Shown piece by piece: positions 18,473 through 27,579 of a stretch of 64,000 nucleotides of DNA; positions within the stretch are counted from its first letter, which is position 1, and each line of letters begins with the position of its first letter. Source of the stretch: an uncultured Bacteroidales bacterium (GTDB taxonomy: Bacteria; Bacteroidota; Bacteroidia; Bacteroidales; Muribaculaceae). Location: assembly GCA_946011725.1 (NCBI GenBank), contig CAMGBT010000002.1:38435-102434 (forward strand), read 5' to 3'. The position numbers and the translations under genes were made by a program. The notes below the pieces were generated by a model. The model saw nothing but the letters and a program-made list of their open reading frames with translations, did no database searches and was not told where the DNA came from.

Positions 18473-19870
18473 ATGCTCGAACAAATAGGACAATTTCTCA
18501 CTGTAGTGGCCGATTTCCTTTGCGGCTACCCGCTGTTCACCTTGCTCATCGGTGGCGGCATCTTCTTGTTTATCGCCTCGGGCGCGGTGTCGTTGCGACG
18601 GCTTCCGGCTGCGATAGCCGAGCTGCGGCGCAAACACTCGGGCGGCGACGGCCAAATCTCATCCATTCAAGCACTTGCATCGGTGGTGGCTGCCACCGTG
18701 GGCTTGGGCAACATTGCCGGCGTGGCCATCGCGTTGGTGATGGGCGGTCCCGGCGCCATCTTTTGGATGTGGGTGAGCGCTATGGTGGGCATGGCCACCA
18801 AGTACCACGAGGGTGCGCTGGCCATCATGTACAAGGGCCGCGATAACCTGGGCCGTCCGCAAGGCGGCGTGATGCACATCATCACCCAAGGCCTGGGTCA
18901 AAAGTGGTTACCTTTGGCGCGCTTTTTTGCCGTGGCCGGCATTTTGGGCACACTTTGCATCATGAATGCCAACCAGTTGGCTGAAGCCACCATGGCCGTG
19001 TTCGTGCCGCAGGACATTGTGGCCCACGGCTGGCTCGCCTCGGCCGGCGCGGTAATCGGCATGAGCGGCGCCGCTTTCGGTCGCTTCCTCTTGGGCCTGG
19101 CTATGGCCGCGGTGGTGGCGGTGGTCATCCTCGGCGGCATCTCGCGCATAGCGCGCGTGGCCTCGATTTTGGTACCGTTCATGGTGGGATTGTATTTTAT
19201 TATGGTGCTATATATTATATGTACGCACGTGGGGCAAGTGCCGCAGGTGTTTGCATCCATTTTCCGCGAAGCGTTCAATTTGCAAGCGGGCTTCGGCGCA
19301 TTGGCGGGCATCGCCATCATCGGCGCACGGCGTGCGGCGTTGGTCAACGATGCCGGCATCGGCACCGCCTCGATCATGCACGGCGCTTCGCGCAATAACG
19401 AGCCGGTGCGCGAGGGTTTGATAGCCATGCTTGGCCCGGCCATCGACTCCGGCTTGGTGTGCACCCTGACCGCCACCGCCATCCTGCTGTGCGTGCCGGA
19501 AATCTCTGCCATTGAGGGCCTTAAGGGCTTGGAAGTGGCCATGACGGCCTTCGGTCGCGGCATCCCTTACGGGCAGTATCTGCTGATGTTCGTGGTGGTG
19601 TGCTTCGCCCTGTCGTCGATGTTCTCCTACTCGTTCTACGGCTCCACCTGTGCCTCGTATCTCTTTGGTTCGCAGGTAGTTAAGTGGCATCGCTACTTCT
19701 TCATCGCCTCGTTAGTGCTGTTTGCCGTGGTGCCGCTGTCGGCGGCCGTGAGCTTGTGCGACCTGTTCTACGCGCTGATGGCATTCCCCACCATGTTTGC
19801 CGTGCTGCGGCTCAGCGGTTGCGTGCGCCAAGCCACACGTGCTTATTTCGCCAAATCTAAAACCAAATAA
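18473..19870 (+). CDS. AGCS-family alanine/glycine:sodium symporter
   Basis: VAATVGLGNIAGVAIALVMGGPGAIFWMWVSAMVGMATKYHEGALA; NDAGIGTASIMHGAS. Confidence 0.93.
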   Translation: MLEQIGQFLTVVADFLCGYPLFTLLIGGGIFLFIASGAVSLRRLPAAIAELRRKHSGGDGQISSIQALASVVAATVGLGNIAGVAIALVMGGPGAIFWMWVSAMVGMATKYHEGALAIMYKGRDNLGRPQGGVMHIITQGLGQKWLPLARFFAVAGILGTLCIMNANQLAEATMAVFVPQDIVAHGWLASAGAVIGMSGAAFGRFLLGLAMAAVVAVVILGGISRIARVASILVPFMVGLYFIMVLYIICTHVGQVPQVFASIFREAFNLQAGFGALAGIAIIGARRAALVNDAGIGTASIMHGASRNNEPVREGLIAMLGPAIDSGLVCTLTATAILLCVPEISAIEGLKGLEVAMTAFGRGIPYGQYLLMFVVVCFALSSMFSYSFYGSTCASYLFGSQVVKWHRYFFIASLVLFAVVPLSAAVSLCDLFYALMAFPTMFAVLRLSGCVRQATRAYFAKSKTK

Positions 19871-19872
19871 CC

Positions 19873-20733
19873 ATGCTTAATTTCATTACTTGGGACTTCG
19901 ACCCCGTGGCGCTGTCTTGGCCGCTGCAAATCCGCTGGTACGGCTTGATGTTTGCCATCGGCTTTTGGCTGGGCGTGATTGTGGTGGGGCGGATGTTCCG
20001 GCGCGAAGGCGCACCCGAACGCTGGGTGAGCGTGCTGCTGCTGTGGGTGGCTGCCGGCACCATCGTGGGCGCTCGCCTCGGCCACGTATTCTTCTATGAA
20101 TGGGACTATTACAGTCAGCATCCGATTGAAATTCTGTACACATGGCACGGCGGCCTCGCCTCGCACGGCGGCGCCATCGGCGTGATTACGGCTGTGCTGT
20201 GCTATTCATATTTCACCACCAAACGCTCGCCGCTGTGGACGTTCGACCGCTTAGTGGTGGCCATCGCCATGGTGGGCGGCCTCATCCGCTTGGGCAATCT
20301 GTTCAACTCCGAAATCTTCGGCCACGCCACCACCCTGCCGTGGGGCTTTATGTTCGTCAACTCGCGCGAATGGCACGCTCTCTACGAGGGCCAAGCCTGC
20401 CATCCCACTCAGATCTACGAGGCGCTGTGTTACTTCGCCCTATTCGGCCTGATGATGTGGATGTACTGGAAGCGCAACGAAGGCGAACGCCCCGGTATGC
20501 TCTTCGGCACATTCCTCACCGGCATCTTCGGCACCCGCTTCCTCATCGAGTTCGTCAAGAATCCGCAGGTGGAATTTGAGCAGGATATGTTGCTGAATAT
20601 GGGGCAGTTACTCTCCATTCCGTTCATTCTTGCCGGTATCTTCTTCATCGTGCGAGCCTGTTTGCGCCCGCGTCTGCATCTCGATTATCCCAACCAATAT
20701 TCCGACGCCAAGGACGCCAAAAAGAAGAAGTAA
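19873..20733 (+). CDS. lgt: Prolipoprotein diacylglyceryl transferase
   Basis: IRWYGLMFAIGFWLG; VGARLGHVFFYEWDYY; WHGGLASHGGAIG; RLGNLFNSEIFG; HPTQIYEA. Confidence 0.96.
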   Translation: MLNFITWDFDPVALSWPLQIRWYGLMFAIGFWLGVIVVGRMFRREGAPERWVSVLLLWVAAGTIVGARLGHVFFYEWDYYSQHPIEILYTWHGGLASHGGAIGVITAVLCYSYFTTKRSPLWTFDRLVVAIAMVGGLIRLGNLFNSEIFGHATTLPWGFMFVNSREWHALYEGQACHPTQIYEALCYFALFGLMMWMYWKRNEGERPGMLFGTFLTGIFGTRFLIEFVKNPQVEFEQDMLLNMGQLLSIPFILAGIFFIVRACLRPRLHLDYPNQYSDAKDAKKKK

Positions 20734-20736
20734 GCA

Positions 20737-21660
20737 ATGCAATTGGCTAAGTTGCGCGCACGTCTGAAAATGTTCATGCTGCCCATAGCGATGCTGTGCG
20801 GCTGGCTGTTTCACGAGCCGGTGGAGGCGGTGCAATTCCTGTCGCCGTACATGATTTTCACCATGCTGCTGATTACATTCTGCCGCGTGGACATTAAGGA
20901 GTTTCGCATAAGCGCCTTGACATGGAAAGTGGTTGGTTTTCAGTTGATTTGCTGCGTGGTGAGCTACTTTGTTATCGCCCCGTTCAACCCCGTTTTGGCG
21001 CAAGGGAGCATGCTGTGCTTCCTGTGCCCGACGGCCACGGCTGCGCCCGTTATTACGGCCATGTTGGGCGGCAGCATCCTCACCTTGGTGGCCATTTCTG
21101 TGCTCAGCAACCTGTTAGCGGCGGCCGTAGCGCCGCTGATGTTCACCGTTGCCGTGGGCGAAACGGGTGTCAACATCGACTTCCTCGCCACCTTCGGCAC
21201 CGTCATGGCCAAAGTCGGGCCGATGATCGTCGGCCCCATGGCGTTGGCGCTGCTGCTGCGCGCCGTTGCGCCCAAGGTGCACCGCGTGATTCACGACAAT
21301 CAATCCATATCGTTCTACCTGTGGTCGGTGGTGCTGATCATCGTGGTGGGACGCGTTACCACATTCGCGCTGGCCGAACCCGCCGACTGCCTGCCGCAGA
21401 TGCTCCTGCTCGCGCTGGCCTCCGGCGTGATTTGCGCCATCCAATTCATTGTGGGGCGCCGCTTGGGGCGCCGCCATGGCGATCCGGTGGCCGGTGCGCA
21501 GGGTCTCGGCCAGAAGAACACGCTGCTGGCCGTGTGGATGGCACTTACTTTCCTCGACCCGATTTCCTCCATCGCCCCCGCGGCTTATATCATCTGGCAA
21601 AATTCGTTTAACTCGTTGCAAATCTGGCTTAAAGCCCGTCGCGACAGCCTTAATTCATAA
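20737..21660 (+). CDS. BASS-like membrane transporter
   Basis: Multi-TM; CPTATAAPVITAMLGGSILTLVAISVLSNLLAAAVAPLM; family assignment by general resemblance. Confidence 0.6.
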   Translation: MQLAKLRARLKMFMLPIAMLCGWLFHEPVEAVQFLSPYMIFTMLLITFCRVDIKEFRISALTWKVVGFQLICCVVSYFVIAPFNPVLAQGSMLCFLCPTATAAPVITAMLGGSILTLVAISVLSNLLAAAVAPLMFTVAVGETGVNIDFLATFGTVMAKVGPMIVGPMALALLLRAVAPKVHRVIHDNQSISFYLWSVVLIIVVGRVTTFALAEPADCLPQMLLLALASGVICAIQFIVGRRLGRRHGDPVAGAQGLGQKNTLLAVWMALTFLDPISSIAPAAYIIWQNSFNSLQIWLKARRDSLNS

Positions 21661-21663
21661 CCT

Positions 21664-22341
21664 ATGGCCGGCTCAATGTTTGAAACCATCAAATCGTTGC
21701 CGCTGTTTAGCGGTATCAGCGATGAGCAACTGCTTAACGTGCTGGGAAAATGTAAGATGCACTTCCAAACGGTGTCGGCCGGCAAGGTGGTGCTCAATGC
21801 GGGCGAAGTGTGCGCTAATCTCACTTTCTTGATGAGCGGCATCGTTCGTGCCACCTTCACCTCCATCGACGGCCGCTTGTCGCTGAGCCAGTCGATTAAA
21901 GGCCCCGACGTGCTGTTTCCGCACTACCTGTTCGGCCTGACCACCGCCCGCCCGGCCACAGTGCGCTCCGTGAGCGAGGTGGTGCTCCTCCACGTGCCTA
22001 AGAACGATTTGCTCAAGCTCTTGGCCAAAAGCGATGTGGCATTGCTCAACTTCCTCAACACGCTGTGCGGTAGCGCCCAGCGCGCCTTCCGCGACGTGCT
22101 CAATAGCACCGGCGGCGACCTGCGCCGACGTCTTGCATCGCGCGTGTGCGCGCTCACACGCCCGCAGAGCTTCGATATCGTGCTCGAAGTCAATGCCAAT
22201 GTCTCGGCTGAGTTTGACACCTCCGTCGAGAACTTTACCGCCGCATTCGATTGGTTGGTGGAGAATAAGATCGTGTCCGGAACGCCGAATCGCATGGTAG
22301 TCAAAAACCGTGCCGCTTTGGCCGAACTTCTAACCACATAA
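21664..22341 (+). CDS. Crp/Fnr-family regulator (cyclic-nucleotide-binding-like domain)
   Basis: LFSGISDEQLLNVLGKCKMHFQTVSAGKVVLNAGEVCANLTFLMSGIVRATF. Confidence 0.85.
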   Translation: MAGSMFETIKSLPLFSGISDEQLLNVLGKCKMHFQTVSAGKVVLNAGEVCANLTFLMSGIVRATFTSIDGRLSLSQSIKGPDVLFPHYLFGLTTARPATVRSVSEVVLLHVPKNDLLKLLAKSDVALLNFLNTLCGSAQRAFRDVLNSTGGDLRRRLASRVCALTRPQSFDIVLEVNANVSAEFDTSVENFTAAFDWLVENKIVSGTPNRMVVKNRAALAELLTT

Positions 22342-22448
22342 AAAAGAAACGTCGAATCTCGCGATCCAACATTTCTTTGTTCGTTTTTTAAACGAATCAA
22401 ACCTAACCTAAAATTTTTACCTTATATTGCCTATTGTTATTTGTTATT
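22339..22448 (-). ncRNA. Candidate sRNA A: minus-strand orphan promoter to terminator unit
   Basis: -7 box TAACTTTGC at 22463-22455 (minus), no ORF, then 16-bp hairpin with GCGA loop (22343-22378) plus T-tract. Confidence 0.5.
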
Positions 22449-22616
22449 GACACTGCAAAGTTACATCGATTTTCACCCTCTCGCAACGGTGTAAAACACA
22501 AATCTTGCGCAATATAAGAATTGTCAACCTTTAAAGTATTAAAAACCAAATATATAACTTATTTGCAATATAAGCAAAAATATAGATCTTAATTTGGTGA
22601 ATTTCCGAATTTTTTG

Positions 22617-22625
22617 TACCTTTGC
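22617..22625 (+). promoter_or_regulatory. -7 box TACCTTTGC for DUF6377 gene
   Basis: Inside 5' extension of listed ORF 22594..24210; supports start at 22651. Confidence 0.6.
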
Positions 22626-22650
22626 ACCGAAATATTTACACCTAAAAACC

Positions 22651-24210
22651 ATGATGCGCATTAAATACCTATTCATTTTGTTTGTGCTGGGCTGCTCGTT
22701 CAGCTCGCGAGCATCCTCCTTGCCGCAGATGCTCAGCACCGCCCTCGATTCGCTCGACGCTGCCATTGATCGCTATCCCGACCTCTACAATCAGCGCCAT
22801 TTGCACATCGATTCCTTAGTTATTGTCACCATCAAGCCCGGGCAGCGTCCCGACGCGTCGGATTATTTGTCGATCGCTCGCGCTTACGACGGTTTCAACG
22901 TCGACTCTGCCGCACATTATTATTATGCTGCATTTCAGCTATTTACGCCCGGCACACAAGAATATTTCTCCACCACTATCGACATGGCCTATCAGTATGC
23001 CAAGATGTGTCGGTTCAGCGATGCCAAATTTTTGCTTAACTCCTTCGATGTCAGCTTGTTGTCTGCGGAAAATAGGCTCAAATATTATGGTATTGCTTCG
23101 CGGATATGTATTGATGACCTCAATTTTTCACGTGCTGTTTTAAACCGCGCGCAGTTGATGAATCATGCAATCGAACTGCTTGATTCACTGAATAATTGCT
23201 TGTCGGATAACTCTATGGCGCGATGGCTCGTTGAGTCGCGCAAGAGTGCTATCCGAGGTGATAATATCCGCGCTATGGGCGAATTGAACGAGGCAATTGC
23301 TTCTTTCCCGCCCGATTCGCCCACATACGCCATGCTCACCGCCATGTTGGCCGACTGCTATGACAATCGCCCCGACAAGTTATATGAACGCGCGTACTAC
23401 CTTGCCTTGTCGGCACGGGCCGACATTTTGAACGTGAATTGCGATGTGGCTTCGCTCGCCAACTTAGGCGAAACGCTCATGGATCTGGGCGATAAAGACC
23501 GTGCTTTCAGGTACTTAGAGCTCTCCAGTCGCATCATGCGCGACAGTGGTTCGCTCATGTTCTTGGCCGCTACATCACCTCGATTTATCGAAGTAGCCGG
23601 CAAGGTGCACGAAGCTGATTTGAGCACCAACCGTGCAGGCATCATCGTAATCGTCGCCCTCACATTGATGATTATTTTGTTGGCAGCCGTGGTACTCAAC
23701 TCCAAGATCCGCTCGGCTCACGACGAGCACACCGCCCGGCAGCTGCGCGATTCAGTGGCCAATCGCGAACTTTACATCACCCAATTGCTCAAACTATGCT
23801 CTTCGTATGTGGATGGTTTTGAGGAGCTTACGCGCTTTGTGACTCGCAAACTGAAAGCCAATCAGGCGGCTGACCTGCTTAGTAATATCGAGAGCGGCCG
23901 TATGCTCACCGAGTTCTCCGAGAAGTTCTTCGTGGTATACGACGAAGCCGTCCTCAAGATTTTCCCCAACTTTGTGGCTGATGTCAACCGTCTGCTACAG
24001 CCCGACAAGCAAGTGGAGTTGCCAAGCGTCGGCAGGCTGAGTCCCGAATTGCGTATCCTTGCTTTTATGCGATTGGGCGTGACCGACAGCACCCGCATCA
24101 GCAAGTTCTTGGGATTGTCGCTCAATACCATCTACACCTACCGCAATCGAATGAAAAATCGCGCCATCGACCGCGAAAACTTCGAGGACAACGTTTTGAA
24201 AATCGCCTGA
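22651..24210 (+). CDS. DUF6377-like TPR/transmembrane regulator with C-terminal HTH-like region
   Basis: Signal peptide, TPR-like middle, TM IIVIVALTLMIILLAAVVL, C-terminal LRILAFMRLGVTDSTRISKFLGLSLNTIYTYRNRMKNRAI. Confidence 0.8.
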   Translation: MMRIKYLFILFVLGCSFSSRASSLPQMLSTALDSLDAAIDRYPDLYNQRHLHIDSLVIVTIKPGQRPDASDYLSIARAYDGFNVDSAAHYYYAAFQLFTPGTQEYFSTTIDMAYQYAKMCRFSDAKFLLNSFDVSLLSAENRLKYYGIASRICIDDLNFSRAVLNRAQLMNHAIELLDSLNNCLSDNSMARWLVESRKSAIRGDNIRAMGELNEAIASFPPDSPTYAMLTAMLADCYDNRPDKLYERAYYLALSARADILNVNCDVASLANLGETLMDLGDKDRAFRYLELSSRIMRDSGSLMFLAATSPRFIEVAGKVHEADLSTNRAGIIVIVALTLMIILLAAVVLNSKIRSAHDEHTARQLRDSVANRELYITQLLKLCSSYVDGFEELTRFVTRKLKANQAADLLSNIESGRMLTEFSEKFFVVYDEAVLKIFPNFVADVNRLLQPDKQVELPSVGRLSPELRILAFMRLGVTDSTRISKFLGLSLNTIYTYRNRMKNRAIDRENFEDNVLKIA

Positions 24211-24362
24211 AATCGCTTGATTATAGCTTATATTTCTACAAAATTGTATCATTCTTAAAATGCTGATTAATAGATGAATAATAATATTTAAAGCCTATAT
24301 TTATTTATATTGCACTTCAATTTAATTTTCAAGTGAACTTTTTCGTAGTAACTTTGCAATGT

Positions 24363-24508
24363 AAATAAACAAAAAAGGTCTAAGATTCAAGGTTATTATT
24401 TAGGATTATTCAGTAATAGACAACAAGGATTTATAAATGGTTTTAGGTATTTAGTGTTAGCAACAACACAAGAAATCAACCGGGCCGCGAGGTATCGGTT
24501 TTTTTCTT
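24363..24508 (+). ncRNA. Candidate sRNA B: orphan promoter to terminator unit
   Basis: -7 box TAACTTTGC 24349-24357; hairpin GTGTT-agcaac-AACAC 24454-24469; terminator AACCG..CGGTTTTTTT 24478-24505; no plausible ORF. Confidence 0.5.
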
Positions 24509-24518
24509 ATATATACAC

Positions 24519-24552
24519 CAGCGGAGCGCCCCAACCACGGGGCGCTCCGCTG
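24519..24552. terminator. Hairpin terminator 3' of ars-type operon (minus strand)
   Basis: CAGCGGAGCGCCCC-aacca-CGGGGCGCTCCGCTG. Confidence 0.8.
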
Positions 24553-24568
24553 TCGGTTTCCGGGGTTG

Positions 24569-25537
24569 CTATAGCAGCAGATTGTTGAGGTATCCCAAAA
24601 TGATGATGCCAAGGGTTACGGCACCGAAGAAGATGGCCACCAGTCGCCATGTCATCACCTTTTTGAGCATGGTGGCTTCGGGAAGCGACAAGCCCACCAC
24701 CGCCATCATGAATGCCAGGGCGGTGCCGATGCTCACGCCTTTAGCCACCAACACTTGAATCACCGGCACGATGCCGGCGGCGTTGGCATACATCGGCACG
24801 GCCAATATCACGGCCACCGGCACAGCGTACCAGTTGCCGCTACCAAGCCATTCGGCGAAGAACTCATCTGGCACGTAGCCATGGATGGCTGCGCCCAACG
24901 CGATGCCGATAATAATGTACAGCAACACGCCCCGCACTATACCCAGCGCATCGCGCACTATCGCCGGCAGGCGGTGTAGGAAAGTGGTGTGTTCAGCTTG
25001 CCATGTCTCGGCTTCCGCCTGCGAGTTGGCGATAATCTGTTGCACCCACGGCGTGAGGTTGCGCTCCAACCGGAAACGGCCCAAAATTATGCCGCCGAGG
25101 GTGCCCATGATGATGCCGCCGCTCACATAAATGGCGGTGAACTTCCAGCCGAATGAGCCGGCAAGCATGGCCACGGCTACCTCGTTCACAAAGGGTGAAG
25201 TGATTAGAAATGAGAGCGTTACGCCCAATGGTATACCCCCGCGGACGAAGCCGATAAAAAGCGGAATCGACGAGCACGAGCAGAACGGTGTCACCGCGCC
25301 GAACAGCGATGCCAGCAGGTATTGCAGCCCATAGAATCGGTGCGAGGTTAGGTGGGACCGAAGCCGCTCAATCGGGAAGTACGCGTTGATGATGCCCATC
25401 AAAATCGAGATGCCGAACAGCAGTAGCACGATCTTGATGGTATCGTACACGAAGAAGTTGAGCGCCGCGCCTAAGTGCGACTGCTCCGAAAGGCCTATCA
25501 GGCTGTAAATCAGCCAGTCGGCAAAGGTTTGAATCAT
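24569..25537 (-). CDS. SO_0444/DUF318-type permease
   Basis: FGAVTPFCSCSSIPLFIGFVRGGIPLGVTLSFLITSPFVNEVAVAML; VPMYANAAGIVPVIQ. Confidence 0.9.
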   Translation of the reverse strand: MIQTFADWLIYSLIGLSEQSHLGAALNFFVYDTIKIVLLLFGISILMGIINAYFPIERLRSHLTSHRFYGLQYLLASLFGAVTPFCSCSSIPLFIGFVRGGIPLGVTLSFLITSPFVNEVAVAMLAGSFGWKFTAIYVSGGIIMGTLGGIILGRFRLERNLTPWVQQIIANSQAEAETWQAEHTTFLHRLPAIVRDALGIVRGVLLYIIIGIALGAAIHGYVPDEFFAEWLGSGNWYAVPVAVILAVPMYANAAGIVPVIQVLVAKGVSIGTALAFMMAVVGLSLPEATMLKKVMTWRLVAIFFGAVTLGIIILGYLNNLLL

Positions 25538-25764
25538 GTCAGCAGCTCTTTGATTTGGTCAACATTGAGCACACGGCCTTTGGCCACGACCTTTCCGTCG
25601 ACCACCATGGCCGGCAGAGCCATCACGTTGTATTCCATGATTTTGACGATGTCTTCTTCCTTGTTGACCACGGCGTCGAGGCCGAGTTGAGCCACCGCCG
25701 CTTGGGCGTTGGCAAAGAGTGCTTTGCACGAGGCACATCCTGTGCCTAAGATGGTGATTGTCAT
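25534..25764 (-). CDS. Small thioredoxin-family (redox-active disulfide) protein
   Basis: MTITILGTGCASCKALFANAQAAV CxxC and ALPAMVVDGKVVAKGRV. Confidence 0.9.
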   Translation of the reverse strand: MTITILGTGCASCKALFANAQAAVAQLGLDAVVNKEEDIVKIMEYNVMALPAMVVDGKVVAKGRVLNVDQIKELLT

Positions 25765-25768
25765 AATG

Positions 25769-26476
25769 TTAAAGTATAAAGATAGTGATACAATAATAGA
25801 TGCCGATTAGGATGAACAGCCCGGCCACGATGGCATTTAGCCGCCGCTGAATAGTCTGGAACCGCCCGTACAGCGTGCCGATTTTCTCCACGCTGAAGGC
25901 CAACACCCACGCCACTGCCACCACCGGCAATGCGGTGGCCACGGCGAACAGCGGCGGCAGCAGCCATCCGGCTGTGGTTGAGGCGGATAGCGGTATCAGC
26001 ATGCCGAAGTAGAACACGCCCGAGGTGGGGCAGAACGCCAAGGCGAACAGCATACCTAACAGCAGCGCGCCCCATTGCCCGCGGCGGGCGAGGTGCTCGC
26101 CGTTGAGGCCGATTTTCGGCAGCGAAAGCTTGTGGCCGAACAGCATGAACACACCGATTGCCACTAACATCGGCCCGATGACCGCTTCGCCGATGGCCGT
26201 GATCGAGCTGCGCAATCCGAATATGCCTATACTGCTGTTAATCAGAGCAATAAGTATGATAGCCAAGCCCCAGTACGCTACCACCCGCCCCGCGCAGTAG
26301 AGCAGTCCGCGGCGGAAAATGGCTCGACGGTCGGAGATGTCCTTGCTGATGAAGCCGATGGCGGCGATGTTGGTGGCCAGCGGACACGGCGAGATGGCGG
26401 TGAGCAAGCCGAGCAGCAAGGCGGTGAGCGCCGGCGCGGAGCCGTTGTCGATTAGTGCTTGAATGGAGTCCATCAC
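25769..26476 (-). CDS. CcdA/DsbD-like ArsG-family efflux permease
   Basis: AISPCPLATNIAAIGFISKDI; AFCPTSGVFYFGMLIPLS; neighbourhood with ArsF-like and ArsR. Confidence 0.75.
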   Translation of the reverse strand: MMDSIQALIDNGSAPALTALLLGLLTAISPCPLATNIAAIGFISKDISDRRAIFRRGLLYCAGRVVAYWGLAIILIALINSSIGIFGLRSSITAIGEAVIGPMLVAIGVFMLFGHKLSLPKIGLNGEHLARRGQWGALLLGMLFALAFCPTSGVFYFGMLIPLSASTTAGWLLPPLFAVATALPVVAVAWVLAFSVEKIGTLYGRFQTIQRRLNAIVAGLFILIGIYYCITIFIL

Positions 26477-26886
26477 TGTTGCAGTTTGCGGATTTCGTCG
26501 GTGAGCGACTGCTTGAATTTGTCAGGGTTGGAGCGAGCCGAGGCGAAGGCCATGTTGGTGAGGTCGACGTGCTGCACCGGTTGGCCGTTGCGCCATTGGC
26601 ACAGAACCAAAGCCGATGACGCCACCTCGAAGTTGGCGGCCACGGCGGCGCCCTCGGCTGTAGATAAATCAACTACTGTGAAGGTTAACGTGCTGTCGCA
26701 AAGCGTGTTGACTACTTCGGTCGCGCGCTGCTCGATGGCATTGCAGGTGGCGCAGCGTTGCTTGCCGTGGAAGTAAAACACTTGTACGCCGTCGCCGGTC
26801 GGCGCTTCGAGCGGCGACGCTTGCGGGGCGGAGCATCCCGCCATGCTGAGCAGGACGATGGTGCGGATGGAAAGAAATTGTTTCAT
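26473..26886 (-). CDS. ArsF-like (nitrophenyl-compound nitroreductase subunit family) lipoprotein
   Basis: VQVFYFHGKQRCATCNAIEQRATEVV; lipobox-like SMAGCSA; operon context. Confidence 0.75.
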   Translation of the reverse strand: MKQFLSIRTIVLLSMAGCSAPQASPLEAPTGDGVQVFYFHGKQRCATCNAIEQRATEVVNTLCDSTLTFTVVDLSTAEGAAVAANFEVASSALVLCQWRNGQPVQHVDLTNMAFASARSNPDKFKQSLTDEIRKLQQ

Positions 26887-26932
26887 AGGGTAAGTAGTTA
26901 GGCGAACAACGAACTAATTAAGTAAAAGCTAT

Positions 26933-27250
26933 TCAGCAGCAGCCGCATTCCGACGAGGCGGCACTGAAGAACTGGGCGAACAGGCGCTGGGCCACGGCCC
27001 AATTGGCGCGGTTGATGCAGTAGCGCACTTTTGGCGGCTCGATCGACCCTTGGATGAGGCCTGCGTCCTTCAGTTCGCTAAGATGCTGTGAAACAGTGGC
27101 TTTAGAGATGGAAAGTACTTGGTGGATGTCGCCAAAGAAGCATTCCGAGCGTTGCGCCAGGAACAAGAGGATAGCCACGCGAGTGGGGTGGCCCAGCGCC
27201 TTGGCCATGCGCGCCAGCTGTTGCTGTTGGTCGGGAGTTGGAATAATCAT
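26933..27250 (-). CDS. ArsR/SmtB-family metalloregulator
   Basis: LARMAKALGHPTRVAILLFLAQRSECFFGDIHQVLSISKATVSQHLSELKDAGLI; C-terminal ECGCC; start trimmed to MIIPTPDQ because promoter lies in longer ORF. Confidence 0.9.
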   Translation of the reverse strand: MIIPTPDQQQQLARMAKALGHPTRVAILLFLAQRSECFFGDIHQVLSISKATVSQHLSELKDAGLIQGSIEPPKVRYCINRANWAVAQRLFAQFFSAASSECGCC

Positions 27251-27272
27251 GAGCAAGTGGATTTTAAATTCT

Positions 27273-27290
27273 GTTCGCAAAGATACGAAC
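27273..27290 (-). promoter_or_regulatory. Putative ArsR operator GTTCG-N8-CGAAC overlapping -7 box TATCTTTGC
   Basis: Inverted repeat spans the -7 box (27285-27277, minus) 27 nt upstream of arsR ATG. Confidence 0.55.
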
Positions 27291-27406
27291 AAATTTTCAA
27301 TCACACAAATTTTTTTGCCAAAATTTTGCGCCGCCCCGCCGCCTTAATTCATGACTTGAACCGGCAAACCAAATACTATAAAGTAAGAATCAACAAAAAT
27401 ACCGTT

Positions 27407-27473
27407 ACGTTCTACGTCAAAAACCTACGTTCTACGTTTACGTCTTACGTTAAAAAACCGTCACGTCTTACGT
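27407..27473. repeat. ACGT-word cluster (8 ACGT in 67 bp) upstream of lysS
   Basis: Direct reading; related to cluster at 479-503. Confidence 0.9.
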
Positions 27474-27579
27474 CAAAAAACGCGTTGGTTCGTTTTGTTG
27501 CTTACGAGATAGCCCGTAGTCTTAATTGAAAGGCGGCGGGGTGGGTGGAAATAAATTTGGAATTTTGGGGAAGATTTCG

